Shown here: one piece after another, positions 49,001-61,400 of the stretch | Numbering within the stretch: the stretch's first letter is position 1 | Layout of the letters: each line of letters starts with the position of its first letter | Source of the DNA: Fomitopsis serialis | Taxonomy: Eukaryota; Basidiomycota; Agaricomycetes; Polyporales; Fomitopsidaceae | NCBI RefSeq assembly: GCF_022376445.1 | Contig: NW_025955121.1 | Span: forward strand, 26,887 to 90,886 | Length of the DNA: 64,000 bases | Reading direction: 5' to 3' | Translations under genes and position numbers: made by a program | Notes under the pieces: model-generated | Database searches by the model: none | Told to the model about the DNA's origin: nothing | The model's input: the letters and a program-made list of their open reading frames with translations, nothing else

Positions 49001-52000
49001 GTGCCTTCAGGACTGTCGGCCAGAGACACAAAGAGCAACTTGCTGGCCTGATGGCTCAGTTGCAGGCCACGCAACCGCACTTCGTTCGTTGTATCGTCCC
49101 GAACACGCACAAGAAGCCTGGGCGAGTCGACGTGCCTCTCGTCCTCGACCAACTACGGTGTAATGGTGTCCTCGAAGGTATCCGCATCGCGCGTCTCGGG
49201 TATCCCAATCGTCTCCCTTTCGTCGAGTTCCGGCAACGCTACGAGGTGCTCACTCCTGGAGTAATTCCGCGTGGTTATATGGACGGTCGCAAGGCGTGCC
49301 TGCGTATGGTCGATGCGCTGGAGCTCGACAAAACCAACTTCCGTATCGGAACTTCGAAGATCTTCTTCAAAGCGGGAGTACTTGCCGAGCTCGAGGAGCG
49401 TCGCGATGCACTGTTGTTCGATATCTTCTCGAGGCTGCAAGCAGTAGCACGGAAGTGGACCGCTAGGCGGCAGATGAAGAAGATACTGAATCGCGCCGTT
49501 GCTGTCCGAACCATTCAGCGGAATGCTCGGGTCTACGGGGAACTGCGCGACTGGCCGTGGTGGCAGCTTTACACCAAAGTCAGTTTTCTCACTCGTTTGC
49601 TGAAGACGGTGTCTGACTTATTGCACAGGTCAGACCTCTTCTGGCTGCGACTCGTAATGACGATGAGTTGCGGAAGAAGGAGGCCGAGCTGGCTCTTGCT
49701 AAAGAGCGTGCTGAGCGCGACCAGCGCGAGAAGGAGGCCCTGGAGAGCCTCAAGATGCGCCTAGAGGCTGACAAGCGAAAGGTCGAGGATGACCTTGAAG
49801 CGGAGCGTGCTCTTGCGTTGGACAAAGATGCATTGTTGGATCGTAGCAAGAAACGAGAAGCCGAGCTCGAAGAGGAGGTGGCTGCGCTCCAAGCAGATCT
49901 TGACATCCTGGACTCCCAACTCGATCGAGCCCTGAAGCTCCAGAAGGAGAGTGAAGAGAAGCACGAAACACTCCGGCAAGCTTTCGACCAAGCAGCGGAG
50001 CACCTCGTTCGTCTAGAGAGCGAGCAACAAGACTGGGAGAGCCGAGAGGTTGAACTCAACGAGCAATTGGATTTCGCTCAGGAAGAGATTGACGCTATCA
50101 AAGCTGAGCGTGAAAATCTGGAAAAGCTCAGTGACGAGCTGAAGAACCTTGTTGCGCAAAGAGAAGAGGACTTGGCTCGCACGAAGGAGAGAATGGAGTC
50201 GACTCTGTCTGACTTGGGAACTAAACTGACTACGGAGTCGAGGAACAAGTGCGTTCAGATTCCCTCAGCTCACTGAGCCTTACCTCACGAAGGTTCTCAG
50301 GGATGCTCTTCGCGAGAAAGCCGACAGCCTCGAGGAAGAATCCAGACATGCCAAGCAACAGCTTTCGGAGCTGGCTCGGACTGCAACCGATTACTCTGCC
50401 ATGATCAAAGCCAAGGAGGAAGAGGCAGACCGTCTCGCAGCTGAACTGGACAAGTCAAAGGTGGAGCGCGGGCGATTGATGAAACAGATCAGTGAACTGC
50501 AAGGCAAGGCGGATGCGCTGACCGCAGAACTCCTAGCACAGCGTAGTGATCGGGAACGCGACGCTGCTGTTCAAGCGAAACTCCAAGAGGAACTTGACGA
50601 ACTACGGAGCGTGCTGGCAGCGAAGACTAGCGAGGAAACACGCCGCTCTGAAGTGGAGAAGAGCAAGGAACAGGAACTCGCTAACTTGCGCGCACAGACT
50701 AGCCAGCTGTCTCAAGACCTCGATGACGCGCGCAGATCCGCGGTGGAGGGGCAGACCAGACTTAAGGTCGACCTGGACACCCTGACTCGGGAACACGCTT
50801 CGCTCGAGAAAAGTCATAGATCGTTGTCCGAGCGGGAGCAGTCAGCTCGGAGTGAACTCAAGGTGGCTGAGACATCCCTCGGAGAGGCTGTCAAAGCTAG
50901 GCGTACACTCGAGTCCGACTTGCAAGCTATCCGGACCCGCCAAATTGACACAGACGGCCAGTTGGCTGAAGTGCTCAAGGAGAAGGAGGTACGTTACAAT
51001 TTGCCTACTGTGTGCTGTGGTTCGGGGTTGACGGTGACGAACAACATGGTAGCACCTCGAGCGCCAGCTCACCACAATGCAAAGCAAGTTCGAGGATTCT
51101 GAGGACGTCGTACTCCAGCTCGAGCGGGAGAAGGGTGCTCATGATCGACAGATGGAGACCGTCAAGAAACAACTCAATGGCGAGTCGGCGAAACGCAGCC
51201 AGCTCGAAAAGTCAGCCTCTTCTCAGAAGCAAGAGATAGCGCGGCTGAAGGACATGAATATCAAACTCGATCGCGAGCTCAACAAGGCGCTGTCTGATCT
51301 GAAGGCCCGCGAGTGGGAAGTCAAGCAGCTAGAAGCACGCCAAGACAAGACCATTGTCGAGCATGTTCATGTCCTCGAAGAGGCGAAACGTGTCACCGAT
51401 CGACAGTTGCAGGAAGCTCAGCAGGAGTTGCAGGCCAGGGAGGCTTATATTCGATCGCTCGAGAAAGCAAGAAGTAAGTTCATGATCGAAGCGGAGGATC
51501 TTGTTCGAGACAGGGAAAGCGAACAATTGCAACTTCGTGCCAAGGACAAGAAGATCAAGGCAGAAGAGGACAAGGCTATCCAGGCTCTCGCTGCGCTAGA
51601 GAAGGAGCGGCGCGCGAGGGAGGCAGCAGAACTCCACGTCAAGCGGTTACAGAACGATCTCGAGCTCTCGCAGAGTCAGGTCTCGGACGCCGCGCAGCAG
51701 CTGGCAAGCGTACAGAAGGCGAAAGACAATCTCGAGCTCGAGCTTACGAGACTTGCTGATGAAGGTGATACCCCCAACTCTACCGCGAAGCTGCAGCGCC
51801 AGTACGAGGCGCGCATTGCTCAGCTTGAAGACCAGCTGCAGGACTCGGAGATGTCAAAGACCACAGCGGCTAGGATCAAGGAACAGGTTGACCGTCAACA
51901 TGCTGAAATACGTCGGCTGATCATGAGTAGTGGTCCGAAGGACGACTCGTTCCGATCCCGCTTGCTCAGAGAACTCGAGCTGGCAGACGAAGAGATGGAG

Positions 52001-54636
52001 CGAGAGATGTCCGTCCGACGCCATGCCACTGGGTCTGACGTCCGCTCACTCGCTAATTTGACGCCTTCCAAACGTTCTCTCGCCCAGACAAACGGCGTGC
52101 CCCGGTCTCGCAAAGACTCACATCCCGATGCGATCCGCGTGCAGGAGAATAGACAAGCTCAAGTCAACGCTCTCAAGCAGCAAGTCCAGATACTCGAAAT
52201 TCAGATGGCTGCTTCTACACGAGTGAGGCAGTACCTTGAGCAATCGCTGCGGGAGATGACCGCTGAGTTCGAGAACTCGGATGGCTCGAAGCAGTCGCTG
52301 GAGCAATATCGCGCACGCCTTGCGAAAGAGAACGCTCGACTCGCCGAGTTGCTTGAGGACGAGGCTGAGGCAAGGCGGGCTGCCGAAGCTGCTCAGTTGA
52401 ACGGTGTACAAGCAATGTGGGACAAATTCCAAGCTACTATCCAGAACGAAAGGGACAGCTACTCCCGTTTAGAGGAGTCGCGGAAAGCTTTGGTGCGCGA
52501 GACATCGCTGACAACTGTACTCTGTTTGACCGCACTCCAACAGGTCGTCCAACAACGTGCCGCTGCCGTCGAGCTTGAGGATCAGCGTCGACAAGTTCAA
52601 GAACTGCTGACGGCAAAGAAACAGATGCAGACTGAGATTGCAGACCTCAAAGATCGCTTGGAAGTGGAGATCGTCGCGAAGAACGGGGAGACCAGTGAGT
52701 GAGAATGTGCCGTTGGGAGGCACTTACTGACCGCTCCTTAGATGCCAGGCGGGAGCTGCAGTCACGTCTCCAAGAGCTGGAGATCACGTCTTCCACTTCC
52801 TCCACTGTCCACTCAGGTAAGCGTGTATTGGTTTGGATCTAGTCGTAGACTTGCTCATGTGCATGGCAGAGTTGCAAGAGGCCGTCGAGACTTACAAAGT
52901 CAAAGTCGAATCTTACATCAAGAAGCTCGAAGAAGCGGAGATTTCCAAGGCGAAGATTGCTCGTGCAGAATCGCACTGTACGTTTTGCGAGCTGCGCTGA
53001 TTCATCCGATAGCTGATATCTGACTATAGCGCGTCGCGCATTGGCTGATGCGGAGAAGGCTCATGCAGATGCAATTGCTGAGAGGAACGCTGCTGAAGAG
53101 AGGCTCAAGACTGCAGGAGAGCGTATCAGGGAACTTGAGTCAAGGCTGGACGAAGAAGGCAGGGAATCCTCAGATCTGGAATTACTGCGGCAACGCCTCG
53201 CTGAGGAGATGGAGGATGAACGCAAGCATCATCAAGAAGAGCTTTCGGAGCGAGACTTCACGGCAGATCAGACGCGTAAGAAGTATCAGGGTGAGTGGTC
53301 TCGTCCACTCGCAATTGAACCAGTCCCACTAATTCATCTAATTTATCTACAGCGGAGCTTGCGCAGCTGAGCGAGGGTACGTCTGCCTTCCCCTAGACCT
53401 TGTCAATTTGCTGAATTTTTGCGGCACCCAGAACTGCAATCGCAACGCGACACCATGAGCAGGCTGCGCGAGGAGAGCAGGAAGATCCGGTCACACTACG
53501 ACGAACTTCAATTGCGTCATGACGAAGAAGTATACAACGGTGGATCCTGGAAGAAGGACAAAGAACGTCTGGAGACCAAGATTCAGGATCTCACCAAGGC
53601 ATACGATTCTTCGACCGCTGCGCAAGCAGAACAACAGTCGCAAATTGTCTCGCTGCACTCACAGGTCCGCGAGCTTCGCAGTGTGCTCAACGACGCAGAG
53701 GCGGACCGTGCCCTCCTCCAGAAGGCGCGGCGTGCGTTACAGGCGGAGCTAGAAGCGATCAAATTCGACTCCGTGGACACGACGAAGATGTCCTCCGAGA
53801 CCGAACTACAGAAGCTCCGGCTGGAGAAGCAAGACTTGGAACGCTCGCTTGAGGAGCAGAACGATAGAGTGGCGATGGCTTTTGAGAGGATGAAGAAGGC
53901 TGAGGGCTACGCTACGGAATGCCAGGTCGAGCTGGGCAAGACACGCGTGGAGAACTCGGAGCTCGACAAGCTCAACGTAAGTATCGGTACAGCTATCTGT
54001 TTGTTCCTACTAACGAACTGGTGCGCTGCACAGGCGAATCTGGAGAAGCAGATCAAGGAGCTCAATCTCCGAATCGTCGACCTCGAGACGAAGTCGCTCA
54101 ACGTACCAAGGCCATCGTCGACGTCGTCGCGCCGGCTCGAGAGCCGTATCGAGGAGCTGACGAATCAGCTCAACCAGACTTCCAAGGACAGCTCACGCCT
54201 CCACCGCTCTGCGGACAAGACCGCGCGCGACGCGCGCTTCCAGCTCGCGGAGGCGGAGCGACAGCGGCAACGCCTTGAAGAGGAAGTGAGGTCGTATGAG
54301 GGCAAGATTACGAGCATGAGGCAAGCAATGGACGAATTGGTGAGCGAGAGCTTTCTGACTTTCGTGTCGAAGTTGTGGTGTGCTAATGACTTACCGAGCA
54401 GCAAACCTCCGAGAACAGCCTGCAGCTGGCGAAGCGCCGCGCAGAACGCGAGAATGGAGACCTGCGTCAGCAATCACTGAAGTGAGACTGACTAATTGTG
54501 TTACTTTCTATGCATGCTGACCATTCATGCTCGAACTCGCAGCCTTGAGAGAGAAGTCGAACGGCTCAGGAGTCGTCTCGAGCGTCCCGCATCATCGGTG
54601 ATGATGAGCTCACCGGTGAGCTCGCCCCGGAAATGA
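46035..54636 (+). CDS. Type II myosin heavy chain
   Basis: Conventional two-headed myosin that builds the actomyosin ring in fungal cytokinesis. The ATG at 46035 gives '[13 protein letters not shown]', then an SH3-like N-domain ('[18 protein letters not shown]'). The motor shows the P-loop [10 protein letters not shown] (about 47355), a Ser-rich loop-1 insert, '[10 protein letters not shown]', switch-2 '[11 protein letters not shown]' (48426) and '[13 protein letters not shown]'. The actin-binding/SH1 region is '[12 protein letters not shown]' and the converter is '[19 protein letters not shown]'. One IQ-like neck ('[13 protein letters not shown]') precedes the head-tail proline '[10 protein letters not shown]'. 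From about 49640 almost everything is heptad coiled coil (EEL/KAEL repeats), with the tail ending '[11 protein letters not shown]' at 54636. There is no FERM, SH3 or DIL tail, so class II. Motor frames are intact. Introns are mostly 50-70 nt, except a 705-nt one (46409-47113). Confidence 0.95.
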
Positions 54637-55107
54637 ACACACGGACCTTACTGTATAGGCCATTTCTTATTTTCTGTTCTGTTCTGTGTGCGGATGAACA
54701 TGTATGTCTTGCTATTGCTCGCTCCATTATTTTTTCAACCCTCCGATCCTGGTCCTGTATTATCATGGTGCTACCTCATGTTGTGATACCTCCCTCGCTG
54801 CCCACCGCCCACTGCCGTTTGCGTTACCCTCCTACCACTGTATCCCTCTGATTCCCCAACTACTTACTCAAGGGCTTACGACCGCTCCATGTCACGCATT
54901 ACGCATATTATTATCGGCTTTGGCAATGAAACCACGTTCTCGTCCGGAGGGCAACGCATTGTTCAAATGTTCGGCCAAAACGTTGAAGACCATGAGGGTA
55001 ACATTGACTCACGATTAACTTATTACAATCTTCGGCGCGATCACTGACATGATCAATGCGTTATATGTTTTATGATTATTCAGGTGTACTATGTGAGTAA
55101 GTAAGTG

Positions 55108-55140
<33 letters not shown>

Positions 55141-55179
55141 TAAGTAAGTCAATCAACGCGTTTTGTGAGTTGCCTATTA
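54637..55179. other. Myosin 3' flank
   Basis: Contains the likely 3' UTR of the myosin gene and an AAGT microsatellite. No gene. Confidence 0.5.
55094..55149. repeat. AAGT microsatellite
   Basis: About thirteen tetranucleotide units (GTAA/GTGA variants), about 30 bp left of the DDE_1 transposon's left end. Confidence 0.9.
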
Positions 55180-58100
55180 CTGTAGCGGAGTGTATGCTGC
55201 CAACCGCCAGACCCAGCGTGACACTCGGACGGTCCCGACACTAGCAACTGGCCCCCGTTATGCGTGACAGATGTGTGATTAGCAACCAGCTTTAGTGTAG
55301 CAACCGTGACATCGCTGTGGCCAGTTATACACGTGATCCTGTAGCCACATTCAGCTAGTTCGGTTCAGGCTATGTTGACAAAATTCAAACGAGCTACTAC
55401 TTGACTGCAACACAGAACGACGTAGAGATATGCCATCTACAAAACAACCTGCTCTGTCTAAAGAACTCATTGCTCGCATTAACCATCTTGCTTTGCTCCT
55501 TCGCCATCTCCCGACTTCACTGCCATCAAACCCGCCCGAATCATCGTACCACTTTGCCCTCGATCCAGACTTTGTGAAAGAAGAGGGCACTTATGCCGCC
55601 TTTTCACGAGCCCTTGAGCATGCATTCCAGACCCATAAACCTAGCCATGGTGGACAGATCCTGTTCACGGAGCAAGGTCGCCGATGCGAAGACTTGGTAC
55701 AGCTCTCAAGACATCCATGCGCGATATGAGCGACCCCGACCGCGCAATGGTCAAGACTGCATGGCTCGAACGGTTGATAACTGGGGCGAAGGCTTCTGGA
55801 GCAAGGGTCCCTAGGAAAAGGTAAGTGTATATAACCCACGACACAGTCTTCGCCTCACTGTTTGATGTCTCTGTCAGGGGACCAATCATGTCGAGTTCCG
55901 ACTCAGATGAGTCTGAGGCTGAAGGAGCTCAGGCTCGACTTCCCAGCTTCTTCCGGAAGCACCAACCAGTGCGCCGGCGGGAGCCTACAATCAACCTTGT
56001 CAGCAGTGAATCAGAGGACGAGAGTAGAGAGACGTCAGCCAATCGCAGGCCTACCTCCGACAAGCACCAACCTGTTCCGCACGCAGTACAAAAGCGTAAG
56101 CGAAGTGCTGATGCAGGATCCGGCAACGAGGCCACAAGCACGGCCCCACCGCAGCCTAACAAACAGGCTCGGCTCGGCATGTTTGGTTGGAAGCCAATGA
56201 CGAGGGAGGAAGCTCACGAGAAATGGCGGACAGAAGCTGCCGCAACCAAGGAACGGAGCATGAAGCTCGCTCAGCAGGAGGAGGAGCAGCGCGAGCAGAA
56301 GGCTGCCCACAGACGTGAGATTGACCGTGTGCGTCAGCAACGGCATCGAGCGAAGAAGGCAGCTTTGAAGAAGACTCAACCCGGGCTAGCTAGTGCCAAG
56401 GAACGCATCAGGGTTAGAGCTAGCCCGAAGCGGGGTGAGCTGACGAACCTTGCGGAGATATCGCGGCCACATGGCTCGGTATGGAAGAAGAAGCGGAATG
56501 GGAAGAAGGTGGGTCATTCAGCAGCGACACGAAAGGACCAATTGGTTTCATCCCTTCCTATGGGCTCACATTGATCGCATTGCACCCCAGGTTCACTGGT
56601 CGGCGACGTTCATTGCACGGACGTTACAACGCGAGCATCCTGCATTGTTCTCGCGCTTGACGAAGGGGACTGTGCAACGCTGGCTATCAAAGCATGGGAA
56701 CGATGGTCCACACGCACCCTTGAAAGTGTCAACAATCGCCGTGTCTTGTCCGCATCGGGTCGTGCTGGGGTCCTTACAAAATATCCCGTTATCGTCGACG
56801 AAGCAAAGGCGCGACTGCTTGCCCTGCGCGCATCAGGCATTCCAGTAAATCGCATACTCGGACGATCAATCCTACTCGCCTTGATCAAACGACATCAGCC
56901 GGAGCTGCTGGAAACATTCAAATGCTCTGAGCGTTTTGTTGGCGACTTCTTCAGCAGTATCTTGGGCTGGTCGGTGCGGAAAGGAACGCGTGCCGCAGCT
57001 TCACATCCCCGACAACGCGGACGAGCTATGCGAACGTACCTTCTTCCGGATCATACATGCTGTTGTCATGTACGACATCCCGCCATCGCTCATCATTGGC
57101 ATGGACCAGACGGGAGTCATGGTCTTGCCAAACAACAATACGACCTACGAGGAGACGGGCGTACGACAGGTCAATGTTGTGGCGAAGGACGAGAAGCGAG
57201 CATACACACTTTGTGTCGCTACGAGTGCCGATGGTGATATCCTTCCCTTCCAGCAAGTGTGGAGCGGGCAGACTGTAAAGTCGCTCCCTGACGTGGATGC
57301 GGACGGAATGGATAAAGCGCAGATGCGCGGATTCGATTTCTCTTCGGCTGCAAGTGCCAAGAAAACAAGTCACTTCAGCACTTTGAAGACGATGAAGGAG
57401 GTGTGTTACTCACGGATCGACATCCCTTCTACTATCTCTAACAGACGTGCTAGTGGTGATTAATATCCTGAACCGTACATCACGCAGAAGATACTCGACC
57501 TGAACCTTCCTGCAGACCAGCGGGCAATCCTCATCATTGATTGCTACCCTGTCCACACGAGTGAAGAGTTCCGTGTCTACATCTGGACCGAGTTCCGAAC
57601 GTCTTCCTCATCTTCATTCCAGCGAACTGCACGGGCATCTTTCAACCGGCTGACATAGGCCTAATCGAGTCATCAAACATCGATTGCGTCAGGCCGCTCT
57701 CGAGTTCCTCGTCAACAGCCATTCGCAGCAGATAGATCAGGGACTCACACCTGAACAGGTCAAGATCACTACCTCCATCAAAACACTCCGAAACGCCAGT
57801 GTTGCACCGCTAGTCGACGTCTTCGACTTCCTCGACTCTGCAGGCGGAAGGACCGTCATCCGCCGGGCTTGGGAGAAATGCGCTGTCAAGGAGTGGAATC
57901 TGTCAGCCGAATGCATCACCAGCCGACGAGCGAAGGCGGCATGGCGCGAATACTTACGAAAGGACGAGACACTCCGGAACGAGATTGAGGGGAAGATTGG
58001 TGAGCTAGGGGATTTGATTGCTGAGGAACCAGACGAAGAAGGCGAGACCAGCACCGAGGAGGCGTATGACGACACGGATGTTTCCTTGCGAGCCGTTGTT

Positions 58101-58423
58101 CAGCAAGCACTTGGGGTTGATGTACCCGAGGCAGATCAGCAGGCGAGCCGTTCTGCACTGGCGCGTTTGCAGCGGAAGTTCGAGCTGTAGACCAGACTTT
58201 GCAGAGCAGTGGTGATCAGGAGGATGTTTGGGCTTTTGACGACGCAGGAGAGCTTTGGGGAGAAGCAGGCGCGGTCGCCGCTGTGCAGGATCGATCGTGA
58301 CACCCCTAATGTAACTAGCTCTTAGCAACCGATGTACCGTGACGCGTGACATTTCTACGTGTAGATAGCGACTCAGAAGGGCTCCGTGACGCGTGACGGT
58401 TGGCAGCATACACTCCGCTACAG
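55180..58423 (+). mobile_element. DDE_1 (Tc1/mariner-pogo type) DNA transposon
   Basis: A 3244-bp element with terminal inverted repeats of at least 27 bp (CTGTAGCGGAGTGTATGC... and its reverse complement), flanked on each side by TA (55178-55179 and 58424-58425), the target duplication of the Tc1/mariner superfamily. Subterminal GTGACGCGTGAC, CGTGACA and TAGCAAC motifs recur near both ends and may be transposase-binding sites. It encodes one transposase. Its right end lies only 54 bp before the ATG of the RING gene. Confidence 0.93.
55430..58190 (+). CDS. DDE_1 transposase (frames broken by single-base losses)
   Basis: The probable ATG at 55430 ('MPSTKQPALSKELIARINHL') is joined by an intron at about 55820-55877 to the part starting 'MSSSDSDESEAEGAQ'. 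A charged disordered N-half is followed by a helix-turn-helix-like region ('WSATFIARTLQREHPALFSRL', 'ASGIPVNRILGRSIL'). The DDE catalytic core then has Asp 1 in 'IIGMDQTGVMVLPNNNTTYEE', Asp 2 in 'AILIIDCYPVHTSEEF' and Asp 3 in 'NCTGIFQPADIGL'. The C-terminus is acidic ('LIAEEPDEEGETSTEEAYDD'). About seven frame changes occur. Each that I examined is cured by one extra base in a short run (e.g. TTCCGAAC from TTCCCGAAC; CTAATCG from CTAAATCG; ATCAAAGC from ATCAAAAGC). If these are sequencing errors, the transposase is intact at about 850 residues. Confidence 0.85.
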
Positions 58424-58477
58424 TATTCCTCTTTCTCTAGTACTCCCACCACGACGCTGCCGTCGTCGACGACGGCG

Positions 58478-61400
58478 ATGGGGGACAGGTGTCCAAGACT
58501 CGAGCTCACTATACCGACAGAAAGCACGTCTTTCAAACGTTCATTTGACGAGCTCGGACTCGACTTGGGCAGTCCCAACGGCGAGCGAGGCAACGGCGGC
58601 GAGGGCAGCGGCAGCGGTGGCGAGCGCAATAAACGGGCACGCAGCGAGAGCAATGCTCGCTCACCATCGTTGATACCGTCTTCATCGAACACCCTGGCGA
58701 GTGGTTCATCTTCATCCAATGCAGCCTCTTCACCGCGCGGAGCAAGCCATGAGGGCAGCGCGTCGTCCGTCGACCTCATGTCGGACGAGCCTGAAACCCT
58801 CGCCGAACCTATGGACGGCGTCGAGCCCTTGCCCCCCATTCGTGGCCTCATGCCGCGTACGTCGCCCCCCACGGAGCAGAACGACCACTTCAGGCTGTCC
58901 ATGGAACGCTTCAATGCTTTTGACAGTAACATCTCCGTCCTGCGACACTCAGACTCGCCCATGCCAGGCCCTAGTCTCCCTCGCTCAGCCCGTACATCGC
59001 TAGGTTCATCGATGGAGACGTCGCCCGTTTTGGAGGTACCACCCACGCCGAATCTCAACGTCATATCTCGCTCGAGGCCACCCAGTCCTGTCTCGCCTGG
59101 TACCGTGATGTCTCGCCTGAGCTCTGTACCACCTGCTCTACCGCCTGTGCCAACCGTGTCCGGATGGCTCGCCGATTTTAATGGCCAGCTGAGGCCGCTT
59201 CCGCATGACCGTGTCGATAATCTGCGGAACCAATGGGACAGCAGACCTGCTCAATCCTCCACTCGCTCACAGCCGTTCAGTGGGTGCTCACTCTACCACG
59301 CCTATGGTTCGTCTCTGACCCCCACAGTAGCCGAGCGCCGAAGAGAACATCCTATAGGCCCAGAAGAAGCCCTGCGAAGACTGCGAGAAATACAGCAGTC
59401 TCTCGAGGAGTACCTCCAGGGGACATCTACTTCACTTGACGCCCCGTCCGCGAGTGAGCTATCACTGGGCACTGCCATCACCCATTCACTGACATCTCAA
59501 CAGCGAGCCCCTCGTCTCCGGATCTGACTGGATTGCCGCCACACGCTCACTCACGACATTATCACCGTGATCCAGACCACGGCGACGCCGAGGCAGACCC
59601 ACTTACGGCAGAGTTGTCGCTCATCCGCGAGGCCGTCCGCCGCCTGCAAGCCAGAGCGCGCCAGATCGAAGCTGTGCAGCGCGCCCGAGGCGACGCTGGT
59701 ACCGGTGCGCCTAGTGCAGTGCGATCTGCCTGGGTCACTCTGACGGGAAGGCCAGAGAACCATCCGCAGTCTGCCGCCGAGGATAGAGAAGCGCCCTCGT
59801 CGAGGCGTTCCTCCACTAACGGTACGTCCTCGTGAGATGCGCGTTCTGCACGGCTCATACTTTCTTAGGGTTAGAGGACCTGCTCCCTGTAGATCGCGAC
59901 GATGCCTTGTTTCCGCTGTCGCTCGTTGCTTCTAACCGGCGTCGTCGGTCCCTTTATGCCACGCGGCCAGGCGCGTCAAACTCACTCATGTCTGAGAACG
60001 CCGCAGAGTTCCGGAGCAGGAGGGCTCGCGAACAAATGGAATCGATCTCGGCCGAAGGACTCAGAGCGAGTGTCGGCAGCCACCTCCGCTTCTCGCCCGT
60101 TGACTGGAGCTTGCCAGGAGTCGACGACGACGCTCGATCCAACGTTGCAGATGAGCCTCATTTCACCCCTGCAGATTGGTCGCTTCCGAGTTTCCGCGGG
60201 TCGACGCGGGCGGACGATCAGGGCAGACCTGATACGCGCAGATCTCAGCCTCAGAGAGCAAGACCAACGCCCATGGAACCCCATCCGTACAATACTCACC
60301 AACCCTCAGCCCGTTCACGGACTGAACTGGAACCACCGCGTCTCGGTTCCGTCTCCCCACCTCTGCCGTCCATGAGCGCAAGCGCGGATCAAGGGACATC
60401 TCTCGACCACGAGATCGACTTTACTGGTTATTTCTTTGAACCATTCTCGCCCTCAACGCGCGCGCGACCTGCAGATACATCGGCGAGCAGGGGACCTGAT
60501 CGTTCAACGTTGGACTTGGTAGCGCGGCCCAGTTCTACTTTCGAGTCTTACCGCGAAGCCTTAGACGTGTGGGTACGCGGAGATGGTCCTGACGAGATGC
60601 CTACCCTCCTGTGCTGACGGCTGATGATCGTCAGCCGAGACTAACGGAACCACGAGGAACGTGGGGGTCGTGGGCTCATAGACCCGCCCGCGTACCGGAC
60701 CCCCGTAGACGTCGTCGTGAGCGAGAGGAAGCAGAACGCTTGAGAGCGTCAGATGGTGATCGAAGGTCGACCGTGGACTCATCGTCGACTGCCAATACAG
60801 ATGACAGCCTTGAGGCAAACAGTCGACGGAGGCTGTCAAGACTCCTCGTCCTTCGAAGCATGCGCGGGGATTCGACGTCCGACGCCGACAACGTTGCACG
60901 ACCTCGCCGGCCAGAGCGTTGTCTCCAGAAACCCGCAGAGCGGAGCGTGATTACCGGCTGGACAGACTGCATCGAGATCTCAATGCAAGAGCTGACTTAC
61001 GAGCATCCATGGTTCCGCCTAGAGTTTTTGACTCTCCGCTTCAGCCAACCTCTCGTGCGGTACACCCAACTGCAAATGCTTCGCGCAGGCCGTCGATCAC
61101 CAGAGAAACATCAGCAAGGACGGCGCCAACCACGCGCTTCAATCTAGACTCATTCCGCGCGGGCCCCTTCCGCGCGTCGATCCAACGGTCATTGGAATTG
61201 CAGCACTCTACAGCTGCTACACACCGTCGAGATCCGCGCTCTCCGAGTCGTGACCTTGAGGCGCCTTCGTTACCGCCTCTACACTTCCAACGCTATCCTG
61301 TTCCACGCTTGGTAAGTTGTTATGCGCGTTTGCGCTGATGGAGAGCTGACTATCGCAATAAGCCCCCGTTACAGGGCCTATCTCGTCCTGCTCCCAGCGA

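Noticed and set aside
55094..55149. AAGT array as a telomere-like or CRISPR-like repeat
   Set aside because: It is a plain tetranucleotide microsatellite without spacers; neither fits.
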